Positions 1-11,488 of a stretch of 64,000 nt of DNA are shown here, in pieces (position 1 is the stretch's first letter; every line of letters starts with the position of its first letter). A program made the position numbers and the translations under genes. This DNA comes from Syngnathus acus. Taxonomy: Eukaryota; Chordata; Actinopteri; Syngnathiformes; Syngnathidae. A model generated the notes under the pieces. The model did no database searches, was not told the DNA's origin, and saw nothing but the letters and a program-made list of their open reading frames with translations. Location of the stretch: assembly GCF_901709675.1 (NCBI RefSeq), contig NC_051102.1, forward strand, positions 5,057,412-5,121,411, in the 5' to 3' direction.

Positions 1-1735
1 CGCCTCAGGTCAAGCTCCACCTACCCGAGGTAAGCGCGCCATCTTGACTTGCAATTGATTTGCATTGATTCAAGCTGATGTGACTCATATCCACTTGCGC
101 TTACGTTTGTCTCAGCCCGGACGTGTCCCTTTTGTCTCCCGACTCATCGTATGTGTGCTACTCGGCGGGGTCCACGCCGGAGGCCGGCGTCCATTCCCGT
201 TGCTGCCGCCGCTCGCCCCGCCTCCTCACCAACGGCTACTACACTGTGACCGACGACAGCTTCCTGTGGGATGAGGACGGCACGGTGTTGTTGACGCCCT
301 GCGCTGCCAGCGTGTCCTACAAGGAAACCGTTTTCAGGTGGGGGGGCGGGTCAATTGCTCGGTCGGCAGATGCGTCGGGGTGGCGCTTTGGTCATTTGTC
401 GAGTTGTTGTCGCCCATTGGGTGCGTGACGAATGACTTGTGGTTGTCACGAAAGCGCCACTGTTGCTTCGCTTCTGTCAGGGTGTTCCGTAGACGGCGAC
501 GTAAAGCGGGCGGCTCCCTGGCTCGCCTGCTGAGCGACGTCAGCAAGAGCTGCCAGACCTGGCTGGACAGCAGGCTGTTTGGGGGTGTTTTCCGCACAAG
601 CCAGGACCTGGACCAGGACCTGGACCCAAAGATAGAGCAGGACAACCGGCATCTGCTCCATGACCAGGACCAAGACGCGGCCCCGCAGGAAGGATTCACT
701 TGGCCTCAAGAGCAGAGCCAATCCGGTCTCGGCCAAAGACAAGCGGACAACTGCTGCAGCATCTTCACTTACGGTGAGGTTCCCATCCAAAGCGTACAAA
801 CGGTGAGGCAGATGTGCCATCCGTCGTGGAAGCGTGTGGTTCATCTTAGACGTTTGCGACAGAATCCAGAAAAGTGACATGTTGCATGTTTTTGGCATGT
901 TGTCATGTTAGATCCGAGCGAAGTGACGCCTCCTCCTGACAAAGAGGCCGCCCCGCGCTCCAAGCAGATGATCCAAGAGGAGATTTGCTCAGAAATATAT
1001 CAATCAAGCAAGCGCTTTGACCAGGCGCTAGGTGAACTCACGGAGTTCCCGCCTCCTTCCGTCTTTTACGCCAGCGCCTGCCGGCAGCCCGACATGCCTC
1101 ACCGTGCAGGTCATCTCTTTAATCACCATTATGATGATAACCGTTTTAAATGTTATCGCCTTTTCTTTTGATGTTACTTTTATGGTTGCTGTGAATGTTG
1201 TTTTTACCTTTCCTGAATTACTTTTCTTTTATGTTTCATTTTTTTCATGATCAATTTTACTTATTGTTTTTCTGTTCATTAATTATTAGCTCTATGTTAT
1301 TATTACAACTTTAACTCTTTTTGTACATATTTTCATTTTCTTACACCTGTTAAATGTAAATAGTTTTTGCTGGTGCATTTCAGGGTTAAGGCTGATGAGC
1401 CTTCTCGCTTTGGTCTTTGTCGCCTCCGTCTTCGTGATGCTCGGCTCAGGGTAAACTTTTGGCTGCCTTTATTCCATATTGAAGATGAGTTCTTCCCAAT
1501 AACAGCAAGGCTGCTTGTGTACTGTTGTGACCGGATCATTTGCTCTCATTTAGGTGTCCGGTATGGAGCGCAGCAGCAGTTTGCGTGATTACGACGACGA
1601 CGACATGCCTCTGTGAGTGTTACACTGCGATCCGTAACAAATGCTCCGTGCTTGGTGTCCATTTTTGACGCACATTGTTGTGCATTCAGGTGTGAGCTGG
1701 TGGCCTCGGCTGGATTGGAGAGGTACCAAGACTGA
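1..1735 (+). CDS. tmem71: Transmembrane protein 71 (3' part; 5' end outside window)
   Basis: Small two-pass membrane protein of unknown biochemical role. Exons read by hand: 1..29 (partial), 116..337, 481..773, 912..1109, 1384..1450, 1554..1612, 1690..1735, all with GT-AG boundaries and matching phases. The second exon carries the family hallmark CRRSPRLLTNGYY, then DDSFLWDEDG and a conserved SYKE...VFR run, which matches my memory of vertebrate TMEM71 closely. A basic RRRRRK stretch follows across the next junction. Two hydrophobic segments near the C-terminus (LLALVFVASVFVMLG, and a Val/Ile/Thr-rich one) fit the two membrane spans of the family. The last residues end ...GLERYQD before TGA at 1733-1735. 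Retention of the intron after 1450 would create an immediate in-frame TAA. The start codon and first exon(s) lie left of the window. Identity is strong from the first motif; the acidic middle is poorly conserved. Confidence 0.85.
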
Positions 1736-3420
1736 GGTGAGTCACTCACAGATTAAAAAAGGAATAAAATACATTAACTAGTAGAAAAAAGATTGAAAAA
1801 AGCTTTTGCAAAGTGAAAAGCATATTATTATTATTATTATGTTGAAGTAGCCACTCTTGGGAAAAAAATGCACTCTATGGGAAAAATTTGATTAAAAATT
1901 TAATAAATTCTAAAAAAATGAAAAGATAATTAGGTAAATAAATAAAAAAGTATCGGTGTAAAAATGGCATTACTAGAGGCACGAATAGGCATATGTCGTT
2001 TTTTTTAATGGTTTCAAAAGTTGTACATCAGTTATCTTTAAGTAGCTGATTACTGGAAGCAATCGAGGTTTTTAAAGAAAGCACTGAAGTAAAAAGAAAA
2101 CCCAAAAGGCCACAAATCACACAAATTTTGAAATGTAAGTTAATATTTTTCTTCAACTTTCAGGACATCACTTCACGCAATGAGTGACCTTGCAGACCAC
2201 AACTCCACCAATGCATGCGCACGCACATGATTTCTATTTATTTTTATTTATATATCGACGACCCAACAAATCCACTCTGACACTTTAAAGAAAAAAAAAG
2301 TAGCGTAGCAAATGAACAAGAGACAATTCGGAGGAAACACTTGTGGCCCTTTTATCCATCGCTCGTGGTTGCTCCAGCAACAAATGATGCGGTTGGCATC
2401 GCCATGGCGACCAAACATTGTTTTTCAACAAATTTCCTGATGCTGGTTTTCCAAGGCCTTTATGAACTCAGTGACATCTCTCTCGCCTTTGGTCATGAGT
2501 GCATTTGCATTTTTTTTTATTGTGTGGAGCAAGAAGGGTCAAATGTGGTTTTATTTACTAAAACATTCATTTTTATAAGAGTGTTGTCACCGAAATGTGT
2601 CTGCATGATGTTGCTTTTATTTATGATTTATATTTGTCAGCCAATCAAAATACAGTATAATCATTGTCACATGTAAGCGTGACACGTGTGTGTCCAACAC
2701 TTCCCAGTTTTACTTTTATAGACGCACATTAAAAGCTCATATTTGTCTTTCCATGGTGAATCATTTGTCTGGCGAAAACACACACTCCAGCCGAATCGGC
2801 CACCACAGGTTAATTCAAGGCCATGGCATAAAAATGTGTCTTAAATGTTTCTACTGAGGTAGCAGTTTTGATATATATCGGTAGGGCATTTAAAAACTCT
2901 CTACCAGAGACAACATCTCTCGAATAAGGGTGCAGGTGGTGCACGGCGCCATACTTACGTGTCCAATGATCGACGGTAGACAGCCACGAATTAAAAAAAT
3001 TTCTTTCTAAATTTTGATCCAAACAGAGCTCATAAATCCGGCACGTCCCTTTTGAGCTACGGCGACGCTAAGCGAGGCATGAAAACAATTCTTTCAAAAT
3101 GCGTCGCTCGCTTTACTTCTTACCAAATTTACATCAAGGAGTTTAAATCAAAATTGAATTGAATCACACTCTAAAAAGTCCTCAAGACCTAAAAAAGCAA
3201 AATCCTCAAACAAATGGCAACCTAGAGAATTGAAAACTAAACAACTTGAAATTGAATCAAATCACAGCAAAAGAACTGCAATCAAATTGAATAAGAACCT
3301 AAAGAATGGCTCGAGAAAGGTGCGCCCGCGCACAAAGAATCGCACACGGTTCTTCACGAAACTTCTTGGTGAGGTCAAAAGTTGAAACGTCAAAAATGAT
3401 GGTCGCCCGGCCGGCCGGGC
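1736..3420. other. Intergenic: tmem71 3' flank to zinc-finger gene 3' flank
   Basis: The stretch is AT-rich with no supported exon. An AATAAA lies at 1763-1768, only 28 bases after the tmem71 stop, so it may or may not be the real polyadenylation signal. tmem71 and the zinc-finger gene are convergent here, so this region should hold both 3' UTRs. The only coding-like trace is the LINE-like fragment listed separately. Confidence 0.6.
2813..3022 (-). mobile_element. Possible LINE reverse-transcriptase C-terminal fragment
   Basis: A 70-codon minus-strand open frame ends with the pattern FLNALPIYIKTATSVETFKTHF. This resembles the C-terminal tail of many teleost non-LTR reverse transcriptases (asparagine-x-leucine-proline, then serine-x-x-x-phenylalanine-lysine). 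No catalytic RT motif is present, so at best it is a short dead remnant. The assignment rests on pattern memory only. Confidence 0.35.
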
Positions 3421-5190
3421 TCAGCCTTCCTGTTGCTCTCCGGGGTGGTGCTTCTGCAGGTGGATCCTCAGGTTCTGCTTGCCCGCAAAGCGCTTGGAGC
3501 AGCAGTGGCAGGCAAACGGTCGCTCGCCCGTGTGAACACTCTGGTGGGTCTTCAGGTGGCCCGATTGCGTAAAGCGCTTTCCGCACTGGCCACAGCAGTA
3601 TGGCCGTTCGCCCGTGTGGACGCGCACGTGTGTCTCCAGGCTGCGCGCCGACGAGAACCACTTGCCGCAGTAGCGGCAAACGAAACGCCGGTCGCCACAC
3701 AAGCGGCTTCGGTCCGTAGCGTCCAATCGGGACACCGCCAAGCCCAGAGCCAAAGGGAAAGCGGTGTTCAAGTCGGATGCGGGGCGGTGGTGGAGGGCCA
3801 TGATGCTGGCCAGGCTCCGATCGGTCCACGAACAGCCCAGGTCCAGCTCGCCGGCGCCCCCTCCGGGGCCGCGTGAAGCCACAGCCCGGTCGGGACCTTG
3901 CGAAACATAGGCCGAGCTCTCCCTCACCGGTGGGATTTGGCCGTCGCTGACCAAATTTGAGGAGATGTCTCTGGCAAGACCCGCGGAGCCCGGAAAACCA
4001 AGGGAACCTCGAGGTGCCGCGTGATTATTTTGTTCCCAAGGACTAGAATCGGCTGATGAGTTGGAGGCGACCATTCCGGAGGGACCGGCTTCAGGCGCCA
4101 GTTCTGCTCCTTCACACAACACATGAGGACGCCGAGGTTAGTGCTTGCACAAAACACATTTTTTCCTATGTTTACCGTCATCATCCAGAAGCAGCAGCTC
4201 GCTGGCATCGTCCTCGTCACTTGCCACTTCCTGTTTGACCGGAGACACGTCCTCTATGCTCCTCAAGATACCGGCGTGCGACGTGTCCTGCTGGGACAAC
4301 AAAACCGCACGCATTTTCAGATTTAGGGTATGGCACGGTAAGTAGCGGTGAACAAAAAAAAAAACACGATACGATATGTTGAATGTTTTTCAATGGGCGT
4401 GCGTGAACCTCTGCAGCCGAGGGCGTGTCTTCTACGCTCGGCGCTGACGACAAAGGCGTCGGTCGTCCTCTCAGCCCGTTGCAGCCATTCGGCGACCTGT
4501 CCGCCAGGCCCGATGATGGGAAACGCACTGTTCGACAAGACCAGTCACAAGTCATTTTTGGATGACACGACTCAAATGATTAAAAAGTCGCCCCAAGGAA
4601 GTACATTTTGATCGCGAGTTTGACACCTGTGCAGAAATAACAATAGCAAGAGACGCGGTGGAAGTAGGAGCTGGCTTGTATTATAAAAAAGTAGTCATAG
4701 CCATGTGGTAGAAATAGCAAACATGGTACAAGTCGTTGTTTTGGTTGATGTCGTCATGGTCCTTGTAGAAAGAGTACCAGCAGTAGTTGTAGTATGAGCG
4801 GTACGGGAGGTAGTAAAGTAGTACTGGTAGTAATAAGCTAGTTAAATAGTACAATAAGCATTGTTCTTGGTGGAGTTGTTTTTGGTGGTTTCTGTCCACT
4901 TGAGTACGACTCAATTCACCCTCGTCAGGCTTGTCGTTGCCTCCCACCGGGCTTCCAGCGCCCGAGACGGCGGCTGCGCCCTCGCCGCCGTAGCAGCCCC
5001 GGGCGATGATGGTCTCCATGAGCTCCAGCTTCCTGCGGAGCTCGTCGTTCTCCTCGCGGCTGCGGGTGAGCTCCATTTGGACGACGGCGTAGCTGTCGTC
5101 CACCAGCTGGCACATTTCGGCCACGGCGGCCCGGGTCAGAGCCTCCATGATGCTCGCAAGCTGCGAGTGCAATACCGCCAAGCTCTTCAT
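3421..5190 (-). CDS. C2H2 zinc-finger protein, three fingers, N-terminal coiled coil
   Basis: Predicted nuclear DNA-binding protein of about 397 residues. Exons on the minus strand: 5190..4920 (ATG at 5190-5188), 4527..4409, 4290..4176, 4109..3421; phases join exactly. Exon 1 begins MKSLAVLHSQLASIMEAL and holds a charged helical segment (TRSREENDELRRKLELME) likely to form a coiled coil, an N-terminus typical of the large teleost C2H2 family that lacks a KRAB box. Exon 3 carries an acidic patch with a Val-Lys-Gln-Glu motif, a possible sumoylation site. The last exon ends in three fingers (FVCRYCGKWF..., YCCGQCGKRF..., FACHCCSKRF...), each C-x2-C-x12-H-x3-H, with TGERPY/TGERPF linkers between them. 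Exon 2 (4527..4409) is the least certain: it is supported mainly by splice sites and phase. I cannot name an orthologue. Confidence 0.82.
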
Positions 5191-5494
5191 CGCCGCCAAC
5201 AACGGAAAACGCACACTTGACTTACTTAATGAACCCGGTGAACTCGAAGATCACGCGACCGGTGACATTCGAAAAGGTATGTTTCATACACGGGCCACCG
5301 GCATGATTGTGTGACTCTCAAGGCGTTTGTTTTGTTTTTGCTGCTTCCGGATTTCAAAATAAAAGCGAAATGCAGCTCGTTGCGCATGCTAACATTTTCC
5401 GTTGCCTCTCGTTTAAATTTAGTACATTTGGAGATTGGTTGTTGTTTTTTCTGGATTATTATTATTTTTTTCAAATTATATTACTGCTTCAATG

Positions 5495-5550
<56 letters not shown>

Positions 5551-7171
5551 CTCTCTCTCTCGCTCTCTCTCTGCTGTTCATTCTTCTCGCCACCAGGGCG
5601 CGCCAGTGCTCCGCTACAGGTGGAGGCCAACCTCTTCTCGGCGATGACGGCTTCCTGCCGGGCTGAGCTGAGCTGAGTTGAGTTGAGTGAGGCGGGCGGG
5701 TCGAGCGGCAGCGGCTTCTGTACACGGTGATGAGCTGAGAAGCTGGTCGGCATGTGGAGCACCGCGCGTCGTCGCTGCTCAATTTGAGGTCGTTTTCAAG
5801 CGCATGAGGATTCTGGTGAGTGTTGCGTGCTTATTTATTTTGTCGGCAGTTGTCCCCCCCCTTCCCCGGTGGTGGTCGGCTTCGGCGCAAAAAGCCTTTC
5901 TACGTGTCACTTATTGAAAGAACGTCACGACGCACTCGCTTGAGATTTTTTCCGATTTAGCGTCTATACGTCTTCTAGTCAATACAAGCCCTGTGTTGAT
6001 TGAAACCGACCCACAATTTTGATTTGATAGACACTGTTGGTTAGTTCGGCATACATGCACGTGACAAACGAGGGTTTAGGAAGCTGAAATTCGATCCGAA
6101 CGTGATAAGTCCGCCTGCGATCAACGGCAACCCGAAACCACTTGACTGCACTTAGAAAGTGACGAGCAGAAACAATAAAATGTTGTCAAGCGTTGGATGT
6201 GCGCCGTATCCAACAAAAGCGCAACACGTTCCCTGTGGTTCATTTTAATTACCCGCCTGTGCTAGTTGAGCGACTAATCGCTGTAGTTTAAGAAGTTTTT
6301 CGGTGAGTTTGGAAAGGCGATTCAAATCAAATGACGTCAGGCTAATTATGAAAAATATTTTGCATTCTTTTGATCCCACAAAGCTAATCATGTTTTCTCA
6401 CTGTATTTCTTTTTAAAAATTATGCATTTGAGAACGTAATGACTCAAAACTAGTATGCACAAGAATTGTGGTGTTTTCCAGACTTTTTGGGCAGCATTTT
6501 TTTTTTTTTTTTTTTTTTCAAAAAGACTCCTAATGACAGCCCCACCCCCATATTATGACGATGAACTCTTTTCCAAGAAAAAAATTGACAGGAACAAAAG
6601 TGGTGAAAAGTTGTCATTAAAAAAAAGGATTGTGTAATGAGTTTGAATCACACCATTATAAGTCAGCTTTTAATGAATGGAGTAGAAAAATACAAAAACA
6701 GATATTATTTTGCCTGTTATCCTGCTAAAGACACGTTTACGATTGACAAAAGTGGGACTATATCCTAATAAACATGTCGAGTGAATATCATTTGACTTAA
6801 TGTTGCAGTATCAAATTCCTATTCTTTGAGAAAAAAAGTTTTAATGTTACGCAAATGAAGTTCTATTTCCTTCAGCCAAAAAAGCTGTTTTATTCAAAGA
6901 CAAATATGTATTTTGTCAACCAGAATGATTTTCTGTACGAGAGAGATAAAGGCGAAACGAGCCACTAAAGTCAAAGATTTAATATAAAAAGTCAGATAAA
7001 AAATGCTTCAAGATTTTATGCAATATCTGGGTGTTATTGCAAATGTAAATGCACAAACCTAACTTGATTGCGGTTCAGTTCTTGGCCTGGTCTGCAGCAT
7101 GGCAGAAAATGGGCCAACATGTTGTTTCCCAACGTCAATTTCAACGCTTCTTTTGGTACCGCAGAGGGGAC
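5191..7171. other. Intergenic: divergent promoter region of zinc-finger gene and esyt2
   Basis: The zinc-finger gene reads leftward and esyt2 rightward from this 2-kb stretch. A GC-richer block around 5580-5815 ends in CTG|GTGAGT (donor at 5816) and may be a noncoding first exon of esyt2. A good acceptor (polypyrimidine tract then GCAG) lies at about 7160, eight bases before the esyt2 ATG, which supports a spliced 5' UTR. A CT microsatellite and a 22-base T run (about 6497-6518) are also present. The rest is AT-rich and featureless. Confidence 0.5.
5494..5572. repeat. (CT)n microsatellite
   Basis: About 79 bases of nearly pure CT dinucleotide with a few CG interruptions, on the promoter side of both flanking genes. 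The Ser-Leu and Glu-Arg open frames read through it are artefacts of the repeat. Confidence 0.95.
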
Positions 7172-10100
7172 ATGAGTAACAGCGTCGGCTCTAAGGCGGA
7201 AGGCGCGGCCCGGCCGGCCGCCACGCCCGATGGCCCGGTCTCGGCCTCCGCCAGCCTGCCGCAGCAGATGCCGGCCGAAGGGCCTCCCTCGTCGCTGACG
7301 GACGTCACTGAGATGTGGGTGAAATTTGGCAAGACCTTCGCCGCCATCTTGCCCATCTACATCCTGGGCTACTTGGAATTCAGCTTCAGCTGGGTGCTGA
7401 TCGGACTGGCCGCCTTGTTCTACTGGAGGCGAGCTCACGGCAGCAAGGACTACAGGATCAACCACGCCCTGGCCTTCCTGGACCAGGAGGACAAAGTGGT
7501 CAAGCGGACGCCGCCCACCGCCGAGCTGCCGTCGTGGGTGAGTCAATAAAGGGGGCGCGGTGGGTCACTCAAGTTAGCCGGCTCTCGAGTGCCCTGCTCA
7601 AGGGAAGCGGCCGTCTCCATCCATCCAGCCAGCAAGGTTTCCTTCTCAGGGTCATCGGGGATGGGCAACTGAAATGCTTTGGGAGGGAGGGTCTGCACAC
7701 TTCCAAACCAGATGTAGGACACAGAATCTGGTAGCTGGCATAGGCAAGGAAGCTTTGCGCATCTGTGAAGGACACCCTCCCTCCCTCCTTCGCTCTATAC
7801 ATACTTCCTTCCATACGAGGGTGATCTTGCACCACACCCAGCACGTGCCGTGAAAAGTCACACAGCCATTTATTTTGTTGCGCTGCATAAAGATGGAAGC
7901 CATCCAAGAATGGTGTTTCTCAGTCAGTCTGGAGCGGAGTGGCAAAAAAGTATGCTGCTAACTTGTTCCACCTTGACTTCCTGTCAACATCCTTGCCGGT
8001 TCTTTCCAAAGCAATTTGCAAAAGGCCGGCCAGCGCAGTGTCACGCTGACACCAACGATTGCGACAGCGCTGATAGCAGACGGTTCAAAGTTCACGCGCG
8101 CCACCCTGACTGACGCCATCGTCCAAGATGTCACATTCTCTAACCTTTGTTTTGTTTCTCTTGACGGATGATGGATGGCGGTCTGCTTTGTCACAGACGC
8201 ACTCAACATTTGATCGCTGTCTAGTTCGGACAGCTTGGCACGAGCAGATGGATGCATTGAAGTGCGCGTTGACACTCAAAAACTCTCATGTCAGAGTGTC
8301 CCCGAATGCAACACCTGATTTCATTACTCGGAAAGAACGACAGATAATATGAACCTCCGTTCCTCTGTTGCTCTGAGAGCAAAGCTGTGATTTCAGTCTT
8401 TCCATGAAGGCGTCACCTGATTGTGTGTTTTTTTTTTTTTTTGCTGTCTGGATGGATTTAACGAAACAAGAACATTTGGAAAAATCAATGGATGCGGAAA
8501 CTGATTTTTGATTGGCCCTGCATGTGTAGCGCCATTTCATTGGTGGATGATTGGAAGAATGAATTTCTATCCTCAATTGCCAGATGAGGGCAGTCACCGT
8601 TTTTTGGTGGCGACTGAGGAAAGCTGCAATGTCAGACTGTCCCTGAAAGCATCACCTGATTTATTGGGGTGGATGGATAGATGGAAGATTGATACTGAGA
8701 TGGATTTAACATTTTCAGAGAATTGATGGGTTGTTTTGTGGAGAAAGCTCCGCTTTTCAATCGTCCCAATTGCATGTGTGTCCAACCAGCGGTTAAAAAA
8801 CGTTTGTCTTGCTCAGCAAATATGAAAAGGGGTCGGCGGTGGCGGCGATGCTGCGGCATGATCATGTGACACAATGTCAATACAAAGGCAGGCAATGTCG
8901 CTCTCACGATTAAAAATAGATGCCGGCGCCTGGACTCGTCTTGGTTTCTCATTTCTTGACCTTGCAGGAAAACATCTTGGTCATCGTCATCCTCCTCTTT
9001 CTAACGTTCCAGGCCACAATGAGGCACCACACGAGAGCTTTTCATTTATTTGTCCATGTCACCGTGCACAACCCAACTCAAAAGAAACAACAGCCCAAAG
9101 AATGTCAAGACTAAGCCAAGCGTGTTTGTCTTCATGTCAGACAATTCCGTAAAGAACTGGCCAAAGGGCCCGAAAAAGAGGCCGCTGAAATAGAGGCCAC
9201 CGAAAAAGAGGCAGATTTAAGTTGATGGCTCGCTCGTTCGTCACACGCTTCCTGTTGAAAGTTGTGGGTGGGGTCTTTGGATGCCAGCTGGCTAACGTGG
9301 CGCTTTCAAATGCTTCGCAGGTCCACTATCCAGATGTGGAGAGGGTGGAGTGGCTCAATAAGGTAGGCACAGACTCGCTTTTTGCCCCCTCCCCAACTTG
9401 GCCCGACGGATGAAGTTGCTAGGGGCGACCCGCTTTCTTCTTCTTGGCGTTATTGTCGCTACGCTAAGACACTCAAAAGCGTAGAGCAGCGGCGCTGACG
9501 GCGGTGGCGTCTGACACAGACGGTGAAGCAGATGTGGCCGTTCATCTGCCAGTTTGTGGACAAGTTGTTCCGGGAGAGCATCGAACCGGCGGTCAAGGGG
9601 GTCCACCCGCATCTCAGCTCCTTCTGCTTCTCCAAGATCGACATGGGCGACAAGGTCAGTCGCCCCTCCCTCACCTTGTCGCTCGCCCGGCACGTTTCCT
9701 CCACCACTTGTTTGTTTGCAGCCGCTGAGGGTGAATGGAGTCAAAGTGTATACGGAGAACGTAGACAAGCGGCAGGTCATCATGGACATGCAGATCAGGT
9801 AGGACGCCGTCGCAAGTGCTCATTCGACAATCCGCTTCTGTTTTCAAATGATTCCGGACTCCAACAACATTGCTCTGTCATGGTTGCAGTTTTGTGGGCA
9901 ACACGGAGATCGACGTGGACGTCAAGAAGTACTACTGCAGGGCGGGAATCAAGAGCATCCAGGTATGTGGCGGCGACGGTTGTCACGGCGACCGCATCTC
10001 CCCTTTTAGCGTTGACACCAAGCGGGAATGCGCCAGCCGCGTTGACTCGAGCCAGATGACAAGATCGCTTCTCGATAAACGACTCGTTATCGGCAATTCG

Positions 10101-11429
10101 GGCCGCCATTTGCCGAGCGTGCCGGCGGCCAGAGTGTTGTTTGCTTGACTTGGACCGGATCCACGGGTCGTTGTGACCGTTTTGTACAGATGTTTGGAAA
10201 AACCAAATAGTCCAACAACTCGGTCACGATTCACGCTCGGAGTTGTAGCATTTCCTGTTGTGGAGGAGCATTTTGTATTCAGGCTTCATTTGCATTGAAA
10301 ACATCAACAAGCTGAGTACTAAGCATGATCTGTTTGCATTTTGTGTGTGTGATCGTCACTTGTTTTGCATTTAATGGAAGGTGAACGTTGTCTGGTTGGT
10401 GTTTAGCTTCACGGAGTGATGCGTGTGGTGATGGAGCCCCTCCTGGGAGACATGCCTCTCATTGGTGCGCTCTCCGTCTTCTTCCTCAAGAAACCTGTAA
10501 GTGGCGTCACACATCTTCATGTTCCTTCTTTTTGTTGTGCTCCTTGTGCATTTTTCCTCCTTGGCAGTCAAAGTCAAAGCAAGAAAACGTCTCTAAACTC
10601 GCTTCGGTTCTTCACCTTTAGCATTTCCTACTTTGCCTATGTTAGCATATTTAGCATATTTTGTGTCTAGCATTTCATGTTTAGCATTTAGTGTACAGCG
10701 TGTAGTTTCCGTGTTGGCGATGTCATCGGGTTCTGCGTGTTAGGAATGTTTCTGTGCGCGCGCGCGTGTGCAACGGTGAGCGTTTGGACTCCCATGATGC
10801 ATCGGCGTGTTTTGGGTTGGCATCGCAAATATTTGGATTGATGTCTCCTGCACCGATTCTGCGCTTTGATTACTGGAGCTCTTTCTTGACGACAAATTGA
10901 AAATTCAAATTAGATTCATTTGACTTTGCCACAACATTGATGCAGCGGACTGAAGGAGCTGTACCAGAATTTTGGCACCAAGCTTGTCTGATCTTTTCCA
11001 GCTTTGCTGACATGCCAAATCTTGGAGCTGCTGACTCTCTTTGACTCATTCACACAGAAATGTTATCATTTCATTTTTTAAAACACGTTCATGCGCACGC
11101 ACACACATGGTTGTACATACATGCACACAGCAACGTCCTTGTGATGTCTGCTTATACGCGCAAACACTCACACACGTGCAGGCACACGCACACACACATG
11201 CTCACACACATACGCGACATTGTCACTCTGCAACGCACCGGCCACTTCATTACGTACCCCGCTTGAAGAATGCTGTGCAAGACGAAGGAAATCAAATTGT
11301 CCTTTTTGTCTTGCAGTTTCTGGACATCAACTGGACGGGTCTGACCAACGTGCTGGATCTTCCCGGGCTCAAGTACGTGACGTGATTAAATTGGTTTAGC
11401 TCTTGGCAGAGTTAGCGGTTGACACCATG

Positions 11430-11488
<59 letters not shown>

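Noticed and set aside
5307-5782. Open frames rich in Ser-Leu or Glu-Arg on both strands
   Set aside because: Direct translation of the CT microsatellite.
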